Positions 27,246 to 35,897 of a DNA stretch of 64,000 nt are shown here, piece by piece. The stretch's first letter is position 1, and every line of letters starts with the position of its first letter. Both the position numbers and the translations under genes were made by a program. Origin of the DNA: Parvularcula mediterranea (GTDB lineage Bacteria > Pseudomonadota > Alphaproteobacteria > Caulobacterales > Parvularculaceae); contig NZ_JABFCX010000002.1 of the NCBI RefSeq assembly GCF_013085255.1, positions 124,001 through 188,000 on the forward strand, in the 5' to 3' direction. The notes below the pieces were generated by a model. It worked only from the letters and a program-made list of their open reading frames with translations, did no database searches and was not told where the DNA came from.

Positions 27246-28429
27246 CGGAACGTGGCAAACCGGAAGACCTGTACACGGTCCCGGCGGCAGTCTTCGGGCA
27301 GGTCTTTCACATCCGCCTTCCAACGCCCGACCTGACGGACCACGGCTTTGTCAAACCTATTGCTGGGCACAGAGCCTAGAACCTCGACATCCATAGTGCT
27401 GCCGTCGGACGAGAGCTGATAGCCGAGCACGACCGCGCCGTGATAGCCGATCGAATTGCGCGGGAATTCGAAGGCATCCCATGTCCAGGTCACGCCCTCT
27501 CTGCATCGGCCCATAGCCAGAGTCGGGACAGTCGGGGGATGTCGCAGACTGATCGTGTTGTCGCCAGTGAATCGCCCGAGCATGGCGAGCCGCGTCTCCA
27601 TCACCGCCTGCCATGCCATCGCCTTCCCGAAATTCGGGTCAAAGGCGACAAGCGAACGCTGGGTGCCGATCTGATGGAGAATCGAATTGAAGCGATCGAC
27701 GCTTCGCTTGGCCTGTTGAACGGGGAGGCCACGATTGCTCCGGCCATTTCGGGTCCCATAGCTCATGATGCCGAACGCCCTGAGGGTCTCAACATCGATG
27801 GCGAGATCAGCAGGCACGTCATTCCTGAAGCCCAGCTCATCGCTGAGCTTGCCTCCCACTTCGATCATGCCGTCGAAGTTTTTCTGCTCCTGAAACGTCA
27901 GGGCCAGCCGCACCCGTTGGGTGACCATGATGTTGACCGTGCGGTCCTGCAGCGGGATCGCGCCGATCAGCGAGCGGGCCAGCTCAGCCCTCTCCTGGTC
28001 CTTCGGTTTGATCGCCGAGACCAGCTCAGCGAGCATGAAATGCAGCGCTTCGAGCGAGTAGTTCCCGGTGCCAAAGCCCTTCTTCGCGAGATCATAAGCC
28101 ATCCGCAGCGGAGGCTCGGCCTCCTCCAGCGAATTGGGGATCGCAAGCTCCGCATAGTTTTGGCTGAGAAGCGCGAGGACTTCCCCCTCAGGGAGCTTCC
28201 CCTTGGCGTCCTGCCAAGCATCACGCGCATGCCGCTGCGCCTCGGCAAGATCGCCGACAGCCAAGGAAGCCTGATAACCTCGGTAGCTATCCTTCCAGTC
28301 GGCATAGGCCGGAGTTGTCAGTAGGAGGAAGATCACTGCTAGGCTGATAGCGTTGGCCGGTGTGAGCCACCGACTTGATTGCCAAAGATACGTGAACCTT
28401 GCGGTTTCTATCTGTGTACTGTTGGTCAT
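27242..28429 (-). CDS. Secreted TPR-like / TonB-C-like family protein, copy 2
   Basis: Middle gene of the triplet, 395 residues. It has a longer N-terminus before a hydrophobic signal (AISLAVIFLLLTTPAYA), then ADWKDSYRGYQAS and the same GDLAEAQRHARDAW helical repeats, QNYAELA, and a C-terminal domain AVVLGYQLSSDGSTMDVEVL ... WKADV ... C. The ATG is 2 bases after the stop of copy 3, so the three genes look like one transcript with coupled translation. Confidence 0.75.
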   Translation of the reverse strand: MTNSTQIETARFTYLWQSSRWLTPANAISLAVIFLLLTTPAYADWKDSYRGYQASLAVGDLAEAQRHARDAWQDAKGKLPEGEVLALLSQNYAELAIPNSLEEAEPPLRMAYDLAKKGFGTGNYSLEALHFMLAELVSAIKPKDQERAELARSLIGAIPLQDRTVNIMVTQRVRLALTFQEQKNFDGMIEVGGKLSDELGFRNDVPADLAIDVETLRAFGIMSYGTRNGRSNRGLPVQQAKRSVDRFNSILHQIGTQRSLVAFDPNFGKAMAWQAVMETRLAMLGRFTGDNTISLRHPPTVPTLAMGRCREGVTWTWDAFEFPRNSIGYHGAVVLGYQLSSDGSTMDVEVLGSVPSNRFDKAVVRQVGRWKADVKDLPEDCRRDRVQVFRFATFR

Positions 28430-28431
28430 TG

Positions 28432-29586
28432 CTAGAAGACCGGCGTAGCAAACTGGAGCGGAACGATTAGGTCCCTGAGGCACTGTTCTGAAGCCGCCGG
28501 ATCTACTTCAGCCACCCAGTTATCGAGATCTCGGAGCACTGAGGGTGAAAACTGCTCTCTCGGAATCTCTGTAATCACGCGAGGCTGAACAACCAGTCCT
28601 CTTCGATTCAGATGAAAGCCAACAAGCACCGCACCGTTTGATCCGTACGCTTCCCTCGGGAAATTGACCGGACGTTTTTGCCACCGATAGGCGTTGGCGC
28701 AGGATGGATCCCACGCTGTTAAGCGGTGGTACTCTGATCGTCCTTCCCTGGCTGATCGTGCCGCTTCGAAGCTGTACTGAAACGCATTAATGAGCGATCG
28801 CCATGCCATCGCCTGAGACGCTACCGTATCGACCTCTTCAATGGTTTCCACTGGCTCGAACATGCCGATGATAGCGTTGAATCGCCTCCAGCTAAGCTCC
28901 ATTCGATCAACATACGTGACGAAACGCCTGTCATTCAGCGCTCGACTGGCACGGTACTGCCGAAGGCGCGCGATAACAGGCTTATCCCCCAGTATTCCGA
29001 CCGCCCTGAGAACTTCAGCAGACAACAGGATATCAGGAGGAACACCCTCGAGCGAGAACAGGACATCAGAGACCCGTGAGCCAAGATCGGCAAGGTCAGC
29101 ATTCCGCTCTTCAATGTTCAGGTTCTGGCCGAGCCGGAAAGCTTGAGCAATGAGAGGTGATGCAACAGCGCCCTCGATAGATACCTCGAGATACGCATCG
29201 ACGGCGGCGCGGGTCTTCGCGCGGTCCCTTCGGTCGAGCGCTGCCTCGACTTCACTCTTCATGAACCTTAGGGCAGCCAGCTCATGGCCGTGAAGCCCAA
29301 AACCCGCCTCTGCGAGTGCCAAAGCGTCGTCGAGTGGTGCCAACGATGCCTCTGGTTCAGCGATCACTGCCAAGCCCGCATAGTTTTGCGCTAGCAGAGC
29401 TCTGTTTTCCGAGGGCGGTAGCGCCTCTTTCGCTTCCAGCCACGCCTTCCGAGCAAACGCGAGCGCTGCCGCTTCATCGCCGCTCTCTATGGCGTCCGCA
29501 TAGCCCCGGTAGCTATCCTTCCAGTCGGCATGGGCCGCAGCTGAAAGGAAAACGGCGAAGATCGCCGCAATCATCTGATATTTCAT
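28432..29586 (-). CDS. Secreted TPR-like / TonB-C-like family protein, copy 3
   Basis: First gene of the triplet in transcription order, 384 residues. Signal peptide MKYQMIAAIFAVFLSAAAHA, then ADWKDSYRGYADA, helical repeats (LALAEAGFGLHGHE) and the C-terminal AVLVGFHLNRRGLVVQPRVI ... WVAEVD ... C domain. It has the only clear ribosome site of the three (AGGAA before ATG 29586), so the promoter likely lies here. Conserved end Cys in all copies may form a disulfide. Confidence 0.77.
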   Translation of the reverse strand: MKYQMIAAIFAVFLSAAAHADWKDSYRGYADAIESGDEAAALAFARKAWLEAKEALPPSENRALLAQNYAGLAVIAEPEASLAPLDDALALAEAGFGLHGHELAALRFMKSEVEAALDRRDRAKTRAAVDAYLEVSIEGAVASPLIAQAFRLGQNLNIEERNADLADLGSRVSDVLFSLEGVPPDILLSAEVLRAVGILGDKPVIARLRQYRASRALNDRRFVTYVDRMELSWRRFNAIIGMFEPVETIEEVDTVASQAMAWRSLINAFQYSFEAARSAREGRSEYHRLTAWDPSCANAYRWQKRPVNFPREAYGSNGAVLVGFHLNRRGLVVQPRVITEIPREQFSPSVLRDLDNWVAEVDPAASEQCLRDLIVPLQFATPVF

Positions 29587-29654
29587 GGTTCCTGCCCCGT
29601 TGCCTCTCAGCCTAGTGCTGTGGCCCGGGAGGTCAACTTTCGCGGGCAGGAAGG

Positions 29655-30293
29655 CTAGAGCGGCGCGCGTCCCCGCTCGAAGGCGATCTTGCCCCACAAG
29701 ATATGCGCTGCCGTTCCGCGATGGGGTGCGTAGGCCTCTTCCGCCCAGCTATCGAAAGTCTTGAGGTCGGCGCGGCCAAAGCTGCCGCCCGCCATCTGGT
29801 GCGCGGCGAGGAGCGCCACGTCTCCCTTCGGCCAGAGATCCCGCCTCCCCTCGCAGAAGAGGAGATAGACCGCCGCTGTCCACCGCCCGACACCGAGCAG
29901 CGCTTCAAGCTTTGCAGACGCCTCATCCTCGGGGAGCGTTCCGAGGTCGGAGAAATCGAAGGTACCGCTCGTCACCTGTTCGGCCAGCGCCCGGATATAG
30001 CGGATCTTCGGCCGCGACAGGCCAAGAGCTCTCGGACCCTCCTCGCCTAACACCAGAAACCCTTCAGGGCTCAGATCATCCGTCGCTTCGTTGACCCGCG
30101 CGAGGATGGCATTCGCGCTCGCTACCGACAGCTGTTGCTCGACGATGATCCGCGCAAGGCCGGGAAACCCAGAAGGCCGCGCCCGCCATCGCGGTGGGCC
30201 TGTCTCTTCGAGGATAGAAGCCATCGTGTCGCAACGCTCCGCCAGCGCCTCACAGGCGGCCAGCGTTTTCTTGTCCCGACCGCGCAGGCTCAA
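29655..30293 (-). CDS. DNA-3-methyladenine glycosylase, AlkA-like
   Basis: A 212-residue HhH-GPD superfamily base-excision glycosylase that would remove alkylated purines. The helix-hairpin-helix and catalytic region read LLGVGRWTAAVYLLFCEG followed by GDVAL, where the Asp is the catalytic one. IIVEQQLSV upstream is the usual substrate-pocket segment. It is shorter than E. coli AlkA (282) because the N-terminal beta domain is missing. It overlaps gshA by 4 bases (ATGA), an operon with rsmE-gshA. Confidence 0.9.
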   Translation of the reverse strand: MSLRGRDKKTLAACEALAERCDTMASILEETGPPRWRARPSGFPGLARIIVEQQLSVASANAILARVNEATDDLSPEGFLVLGEEGPRALGLSRPKIRYIRALAEQVTSGTFDFSDLGTLPEDEASAKLEALLGVGRWTAAVYLLFCEGRRDLWPKGDVALLAAHQMAGGSFGRADLKTFDSWAEEAYAPHRGTAAHILWGKIAFERGRAPL

Positions 30294-31660
30294 AAGGCGT
30301 AGCGCTCGAAGAGGGTCTTCGCGTCCGCGCCCTCTTCGAACTCGCGGAGGAACTGGCAGGCAAAGCTCTGTCCGGTATCAACGATTTCGCGCAAGGGGTT
30401 GAGAAAGCCCGTTTCATCCGTACCCGCTGCATCAAGCTCCGCACGGCGCTTGAGGCCAGCCCGGCTGAGCTCCAGCGCTCTTGCCGCGACGTCCTTGATC
30501 CGGATGTTCCCGACCTCGCCGGACATGCCGTTCTTCGCAGCTTCAGGGCGAAGCGCCACGCGCTCCTCAGCCGTCCAGTCCTTCACGAGTTCCCACGCTG
30601 CATCGAGGCTCTCCTGATCATAGAGCAGCCCAACCCAGAACGCAGGCAGCGCGCAGATGCGGCCCCAGCTGCCTGAATCTGCGCCGCGCATTTCGAGGAA
30701 CGTCTTCAGACGCACCTCGGGAAACGCCGTGGAGAGATGATCTTTCCAGTCCTCAATATTCGGAAGCTGACCGGGCGCAGCGGGGCACTCACCCTTCAGG
30801 AAGTCACGGAAGGAGCAGCCCGTCGCATCGAAATATTCGCCGTCACGCCAGACGAAATACATTGGCACGTCGAGCATATACTCCCTGTACCGCTCAAATC
30901 CGAAATCATCATCGAAGACGAAGTTCAGCATACCCGTGCGGTCAGGGTCGGTATCGGTCCAGATATGCGCCCGCCACGAGCGAAAACCGTTGGGCTTTCC
31001 TTCCGTCAGCGGAGAATTGGCGAAGAGCGCCGTCGCAATTGGCTGCAGGGCCAGCGAAGTCCTGAACTTCTTGACCATGTCAGCTTCGCTCGAAAAATCG
31101 AGGTTCACCTGGACCGTCGCTGTCCTGTGCATCATGTCGAGGCCGAGGTCACCGCGCGTCGGCATGTACTTCCGCATAATCGTGTAGCGGGGCTTCGGCA
31201 CCTTCGGCATGTCGTCGCGCGTCCAGAACGGCGCAGCGCCAAGGCCGATGAACCCGACATCGAGGGGCCCGGCCACGGCCTCAACCTCGCGAAGGTGCTT
31301 GGTCACCTCCGAACAGGTTTCCTGCACGGTCCTGAGCGGCGCGCCGGACAGCTCGAACTGTCCGCCCGGCTCAAGGGTAATCGAGGCACCCTCCTTCTTG
31401 AGCGCGACGAGGTTGCCCTCCTCCTCCAATCGCTCCCATCCGAACTTGGCTGAGAGACCTTCCAGCACGGCCTGGATCGACCGGTCGCCAGAGAAAGGCA
31501 GCGGCTTCGTCGTGTCGCGGAGGAAGCCGAACTTCTCGTGCTCGGTGCCGATGCGCCACTGGTCCTTCGGCTTGCAGCCTGAGGCGAGATAGTCGCTCAG
31601 CTCCGCGACATCCTCGATCGGGCGAAGGTCCTTGCGGGTGCTGGCGTCGAGCTGGGTCAC
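30290..31660 (-). CDS. gshA: Glutamate-cysteine ligase, plant/alphaproteobacterial type
   Basis: A 456-residue gamma-glutamylcysteine synthetase, the first step of glutathione synthesis. The opening QWRIGTEHEKFGF, then ITLEPGGQFELSGAP, MPTRGDLGLDMMHRTATVQVN and AHIWTDTDPDRTG are landmarks of the class found in plants and alphaproteobacteria. It is followed with overlap by the AlkA-like gene and preceded 139 bases away by rsmE. Cytoplasmic, ATP-dependent. Confidence 0.95.
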   Translation of the reverse strand: MTQLDASTRKDLRPIEDVAELSDYLASGCKPKDQWRIGTEHEKFGFLRDTTKPLPFSGDRSIQAVLEGLSAKFGWERLEEEGNLVALKKEGASITLEPGGQFELSGAPLRTVQETCSEVTKHLREVEAVAGPLDVGFIGLGAAPFWTRDDMPKVPKPRYTIMRKYMPTRGDLGLDMMHRTATVQVNLDFSSEADMVKKFRTSLALQPIATALFANSPLTEGKPNGFRSWRAHIWTDTDPDRTGMLNFVFDDDFGFERYREYMLDVPMYFVWRDGEYFDATGCSFRDFLKGECPAAPGQLPNIEDWKDHLSTAFPEVRLKTFLEMRGADSGSWGRICALPAFWVGLLYDQESLDAAWELVKDWTAEERVALRPEAAKNGMSGEVGNIRIKDVAARALELSRAGLKRRAELDAAGTDETGFLNPLREIVDTGQSFACQFLREFEEGADAKTLFERYAF

Positions 31661-31798
31661 GAGGGTCTGGCTCCGGTCATTCGTCTACGCTTTGCCAAGA
31701 GGCGGAGGTGGTTCCTCAAAGCCCTCTGGCAAGCTTCGCCGGCCAAGCGAAGGGAGAATGTCTCTGGCCCGCTTGAGTTCCCTTCGCAAGGCCAGCGG

Positions 31799-32551
31799 TC
31801 AGGCGAGATCCCCGAACCGCGCCTGCCAGAGGGTCAGCGCCACGATAGCCGCCGTCTCGGCCCGCAGGATCCGGGGGCCAAGCGAGATGGCCACGGCACG
31901 CTCATCGGCTCTCAGACTTTCGCGCTCTTCAGGCGTGAAGCCGCCCTCAGGGCCGATCAGGATGGCCCCCGGCACCTCGGTCACGTCAGGGATCAGAGAT
32001 GCCCCGAGCGGCGCCCGGCCTTCATCACCGCCCCACGGCTCGCCTTGCTGATCGCCAGCCTCGTCGCAGAAGAGAAAGCTGCCCACGCCTTCAAGCACGT
32101 CCGCCAGAGCTCTCGGCTGTTCGATCTGAGGGATCGTCAGCCGCTCGCACTGCTCCGCAGCCTCCGTCGCTATCAGCTCCAGCCGGTCGATGCGCAGCTG
32201 ATCACGGTTGGTCCGCGCCGTGACGACCGGCACCAGCTTCCGCACGCCAAGCTCGGTCGCTTTCTGAGCGAGCAGCTCCGTCTGGGTCCGCTTGATCGGC
32301 GCGAAGAGCAAGACGGGCCCAGAGGGCTCCTCGCCCTCGCGACGGCGCTCAACGGGCTCAGCCTCGCCGGCCCGCTTCTCCATCGACGCTACGCGATAGA
32401 CCCACTCGCCATCGCGCGCATTGAACAGGCGCACCTCATCCCCGGCCTTCAACCTGAGGACAGAACCCAGATAACGCGCCTGCTCCTTGTCGAAGGAATA
32501 GCTCCCCCGGCCAAGCCGCGCTTCGGTGTGCACCCTCGGCGCGGGCCTCAC
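31799..32551 (-). CDS. rsmE: 16S rRNA m3U1498 methyltransferase
   Basis: A 250-residue SPOUT-class methyltransferase making m3U1498 in 16S rRNA. The knot and SAM loop read AILIGPEGGFTPEE near the C-terminus, followed by SLGPRILRAETA. The N-terminal PUA-like part shows HYLGSVLRLKAGDEVRLF. The start codon is GTG at 32551. It precedes gshA, as in many alphaproteobacteria. Confidence 0.94.
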   Translation of the reverse strand: MRPAPRVHTEARLGRGSYSFDKEQARYLGSVLRLKAGDEVRLFNARDGEWVYRVASMEKRAGEAEPVERRREGEEPSGPVLLFAPIKRTQTELLAQKATELGVRKLVPVVTARTNRDQLRIDRLELIATEAAEQCERLTIPQIEQPRALADVLEGVGSFLFCDEAGDQQGEPWGGDEGRAPLGASLIPDVTEVPGAILIGPEGGFTPEERESLRADERAVAISLGPRILRAETAAIVALTLWQARFGDLA

Positions 32552-32588
32552 GGGCGAGCCTCAGAGAGCAACATGACCCCAGCCATCA

Positions 32589-33086
32589 TCAGAACGGGAT
32601 ATCGTCGTCCAAGTCGTAGTCATTGCCGCCGCGCTGGGGCTGGCCAGCACCGCCGCCTTGTCCGCCGCCAAAGTCATTGCCGCCGCCGGAAATCTGCTGG
32701 CCGTAGCCGCCACCCATCGAGTCGCCACCGCCAGAGCGGCCGTCGAGCATGGTCAGCTCGGACTTGTAAGGACGCAGCACGACCTCGGTCGAATAGCGGT
32801 CCTGACCGTTCTGGTCCTGCCACTTCCGGGTCTCTAGCTGGCCCTCGATGTAAACCTTGGAGCCCTTTTTCAGGTACTGCTGGGCGACCCGGGCCAGCGG
32901 CTCCGAGAAGATCGCCACGGAGTGCCATTCGGTCCGCTCCCGGCGCTCACCGGTCTGCTTGTCTTTCCAGTTCTCCGACGTGGCGATGCGCAGGTTCGTC
33001 ACCTGACCGCCGTTCTGGAACTGCCGGGTCTCGGGATCTGCCCCCAGATTGCCGACGAGAATCACCTTGTTGACGCTACCCGCCAT
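32589..33086 (-). CDS. ssb: Single-stranded DNA-binding protein
   Basis: A 165-residue SSB. Residues 1-110 are the OB-fold ([38 protein letters not shown]). A Gly/Gln-rich linker leads to the acidic tip D-D-D-I-P-F that binds partner proteins. Upstream, at 33163-33177, is a GTTC-N7-GTTC box, so SOS control by LexA is likely. It has its own promoter region, shared divergently with the outer-membrane protein gene. Confidence 0.96.
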   Translation of the reverse strand: MAGSVNKVILVGNLGADPETRQFQNGGQVTNLRIATSENWKDKQTGERRERTEWHSVAIFSEPLARVAQQYLKKGSKVYIEGQLETRKWQDQNGQDRYSTEVVLRPYKSELTMLDGRSGGGDSMGGGYGQQISGGGNDFGGGQGGGAGQPQRGGNDYDLDDDIPF

Positions 33087-33162
33087 ACCAAACCTCCATA
33101 CCTTGAGCCGACGCTAGGGAGCGCCGCCCCACAGCGCCAAGCGCTGGTTATCCAGAGACGGC

Positions 33163-33177
33163 GTTCGCACAATGTTC
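33163..33177. promoter_or_regulatory. LexA-type SOS box upstream of ssb
   Basis: GTTCGCACAATGTTC matches the alphaproteobacterial LexA operator GTTC-N7-GTTC. It is 77 bases upstream of the ssb start. Confidence 0.65.
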
Positions 33178-33355
33178 CAAAGGCGTCAAAGCCTTGCAGC
33201 AGCGCCCGGGCGTTAAAGGCGCATTCGTGCCACACTTGCGCCTCAATGCCTGCTCACAACCCACGGCAGGCGTCCCATTGCTTTCAGACATGGTTAACGG
33301 ATGCTAGGCGAAGCCTGTGAACGCAGGTTCGGGCGCAACGACAAAGGGCTTCCAG

Positions 33356-33976
33356 ATGAAACGTCTTCTTCTCCTCGCAGGTGTCGCTACGGCGGCTCTT
33401 TCCGGTGCAGCCAACGCAGGCGGCTACCTCCAGCTCCACGGCGGGGTGTTCTCGCAGAACTCCGACAGCGTCGAGTTCGTCGGCGACATGATCATTTCCG
33501 GCGACGCAGAAGCCGACACCGGCTTCGCAGCAGGCGGCCTGCTTGGCTTCTACCTCATGCCGTTCATCGCCGCCGAAGGCGAGTTCACCGTCCGCACAGC
33601 TGGTGTCGAAGGGGACTTCTCGGTGGACAATGTCGGCCAGAGCTTCGAAGACGATCTCACCACCTACGCTTACATGGGCAACCTCGTGTTCCGCCCCGAA
33701 GTGCCGCTCTTCCCGCTCAAGCCCTACATCGGCGCTGGCGCTGGCTTCGTGCAGCCAAACTACGACAATGCCGCTGACCCGGACGGCGAGTTCGCATGGC
33801 AGCTCAAGGCAGGCTTCAACTTCGACATGCTCCCGACCCCGGGCATGCTCGGCCTCGAGCTCAACTACATCACGACCGGCGATTTCGACATCCCCACCGA
33901 CCTCGCGGGTGCCACGGCTGCCTCTGCCGAGTTCGGCGGCGTGACGGGTCTTCTGACCTTCAAAGTCGGCTTTTAG
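33356..33976 (+). CDS. Small outer-membrane beta-barrel protein
   Basis: A 206-residue protein with a signal peptide (ending SGAANA) and alternating hydrophobic strands with Gly- and aromatic-rich turns (GGYLQLHGG, YLMPFIAAEGEF, LKPYIGAGAGFV, ending LLTFKVGF). It fits OmpA-like or porin-family 8-stranded barrels, ending in Phe. Start 33356 gives the standard signal. A clear terminator follows. Function unknown; structural or adhesion role possible. Confidence 0.82.
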   Translation: MKRLLLLAGVATAALSGAANAGGYLQLHGGVFSQNSDSVEFVGDMIISGDAEADTGFAAGGLLGFYLMPFIAAEGEFTVRTAGVEGDFSVDNVGQSFEDDLTTYAYMGNLVFRPEVPLFPLKPYIGAGAGFVQPNYDNAADPDGEFAWQLKAGFNFDMLPTPGMLGLELNYITTGDFDIPTDLAGATAASAEFGGVTGLLTFKVGF

Positions 33977-33996
33977 CGCAAGCCAATTCTCCCAAG

Positions 33997-34024
33997 AAAA
34001 AGGGCGCTCAAGCGCCCTTTTTTA
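33997..34024 (+). terminator. Rho-independent terminator
   Basis: Stem GGGCGCT-CA-AGCGCCC followed by seven T, preceded by an A-run. It ends the 33356-33976 gene. Confidence 0.9.
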
Positions 34025-34084
34025 ATGCGCACTCCGAGAATGGTGCTACGCAACAAGCGCAGGCCAATTTTACCGGAGTCCCCC

Positions 34085-34693
34085 ATGTACCGCGCCCTCG
34101 CCGCAGCACTGCTCGCTGCCACGCCTCTCGCCGCCCAGGCTGAGGAGAACCCCTGGTACGTCGAGATCGGGGTTGGGCTGAGCGTTCGGGACTACACGAC
34201 TTCCGGCGTCCGGCCTGGCGACCGGGTGGGCGCTTTTCTCAGGGACAACACGCACACCGACAGCGGCTCGTCCTCTTTGCTCGGTCGCCGGTGGACCGAC
34301 TACTTTAGCACGGAGTTCGAACTCGCTTCATTCGGCGCCGCGAACGCTGATACGCTCTCGATCCACGGTTTGTTCAACACCGACATCGCGGGGCCGGTCT
34401 ATGCTTTCGCTGGCGGTGGCGCCACGGGCGTCTTCGATTTCGATGACGTCGAAGTCTTTGCAAGGCCGATCGTCAAGGCAGGCATAGGATACCGCTTGGC
34501 GGGCAAGGGCTCGGTCACGCTGACCTACCGTCGCGTGGCACTTGCCGAAGAGCAGCGTTTCTACCGCACGCCCATCGTGGAAAACGGTCAATACGTCCTG
34601 GACCCCAACGGCTTCCCGGAGATGGAGACCGTCGACTTCACATCGCAGGTCACGCTCTCGTCGTTCATCGCAGGCTATCGCTACAACTTCTGA
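34085..34693 (+). CDS. Small outer-membrane beta-barrel protein
   Basis: A 202-residue exported protein: signal peptide ending AAQA, then strands such as WYVEIGVGLSVRDY, FAGGGATGVFDFD and SSFIAGYRYNF, with the terminal Phe of outer-membrane barrels. It resembles the outer membrane beta-barrel family (OmpW/OmpA-like) only in outline. It follows the previous barrel gene after its terminator, so it is probably expressed separately. CCGGAG precedes the ATG. Confidence 0.8.
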   Translation: MYRALAAALLAATPLAAQAEENPWYVEIGVGLSVRDYTTSGVRPGDRVGAFLRDNTHTDSGSSSLLGRRWTDYFSTEFELASFGAANADTLSIHGLFNTDIAGPVYAFAGGGATGVFDFDDVEVFARPIVKAGIGYRLAGKGSVTLTYRRVALAEEQRFYRTPIVENGQYVLDPNGFPEMETVDFTSQVTLSSFIAGYRYNF

Positions 34694-34757
34694 CGCCAGC
34701 TCCTCCATCGAGGCAGCGACACTCAGGGCCCTGCCACGCCACGTTTCGTCTGGCGGA

Positions 34758-35897
34758 CTATTTCCGCCAAGTGACCACTGTCGAGACTGCGTAGTTCCAG
34801 ACAGCACCAACCATCACACCTGCGATCGCGGCAACCCACCAGCCATAGTCGTTCTCGAAGACCACGTTGGCGATCCCGACGTTCGACGCGGCGCCAAGCG
34901 AACAGACCACGTAGAAGCTCACCAAGCCACGCAGCCATCCCCAGCCTTTCAGCCGCTTGTCACGGAAAGTCAGCACGTTGTTGAGGGAGTAGTTGAACGC
35001 GATCGCGACAATCGTCGCTACCGACTGCGCAACGACGAAGCGCTGGTCAGTGGCCATGAACAGGCCGACGACCATCAAGTGAACAATCAGGCCTAGGCCG
35101 CCGACGGCTGCGAACATGACGAAACGGGCCGGGATGAAGCGACCGATCGTCTTCTCGATGAGAAGGTTCGCATACCCCAGAAGAACGGCGGTATCGAGTT
35201 TGCTCTCACCCGCTTCGCGCGTCCGGAAAGTGTACGGAACTTCTTCAACGCGGACGCTTTTCGGTCCGGACGCGAGAAGGTCGAGAAGGATCTTGAACCC
35301 CTCACCGGACGTATTCCGGACACTGTCCATCATCATATCCCGTGAGATGACGAAGAAGCCGCTCATCGGGTCGCTGACTTCGGTCGGTAGGATGAGCGTC
35401 GAGAGTTTGGTTGCGAAGCGGCTCATGGCCGACCGGGTCTCATCCCATTCGCCAACGCTTCCGCCCTCGATGTAACGGCTGCCGACGACGACATCGGCAC
35501 CGTCCTGCGCGCGGCGAAGCATCTTGGGCAAGATCCGTTCGTCATGCTGAAGGTCAGCGTCCATCACCGCGATATGCGGCGCGGCGCTCGCCATCATGCC
35601 TTCGATGACGGCCGAGCTAAGACCACGTCTCCCAATCCGTTGGACAATTCGGACCTGCGGATTGCGTTTCGCGATCTCCCTGACCCTTGCGGCCGTGCCG
35701 TCTGGGGAGTCGTCATCGACGAAGATCACTTCGTAACGGGTCGAGCCCATCGCCTCTGCGAGGACTTCAACGCAGCGATCAACATTCGCGACCTCGTTGA
35801 AGCACGGGAGGACTACGGACAGTTCGAGCGGCTTGAGCGATGCGTCTTGCTGCACGGTGTTCACTTCAGCGGTTTTTTCGGTTGCAGAAATCGTCAA
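34758..35897 (-). CDS. Polyprenyl-phosphate glycosyltransferase with GtrA-like domain
   Basis: A GT2 family enzyme resembling dolichyl/undecaprenyl-phosphate mannose or glucose synthase, fused to a four-helix GtrA-like membrane domain. The GT2 part has SVVLPCFNEVANV, VDDDSPDGT and the D-x-D-like VMDADLQHDE; the second half has helices (VMFAAVGGLGLIVHLMVVGLF, FNYSLNNVLTFRDK). The start is taken as TTG 35897, overlapping the stop of the upstream gene as TTGA; GTG codons further in are alternatives. Probably supplies a lipid-linked sugar to the GT-C protein upstream. Confidence 0.87.
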   Translation of the reverse strand: MTISATEKTAEVNTVQQDASLKPLELSVVLPCFNEVANVDRCVEVLAEAMGSTRYEVIFVDDDSPDGTAARVREIAKRNPQVRIVQRIGRRGLSSAVIEGMMASAAPHIAVMDADLQHDERILPKMLRRAQDGADVVVGSRYIEGGSVGEWDETRSAMSRFATKLSTLILPTEVSDPMSGFFVISRDMMMDSVRNTSGEGFKILLDLLASGPKSVRVEEVPYTFRTREAGESKLDTAVLLGYANLLIEKTIGRFIPARFVMFAAVGGLGLIVHLMVVGLFMATDQRFVVAQSVATIVAIAFNYSLNNVLTFRDKRLKGWGWLRGLVSFYVVCSLGAASNVGIANVVFENDYGWWVAAIAGVMVGAVWNYAVSTVVTWRK

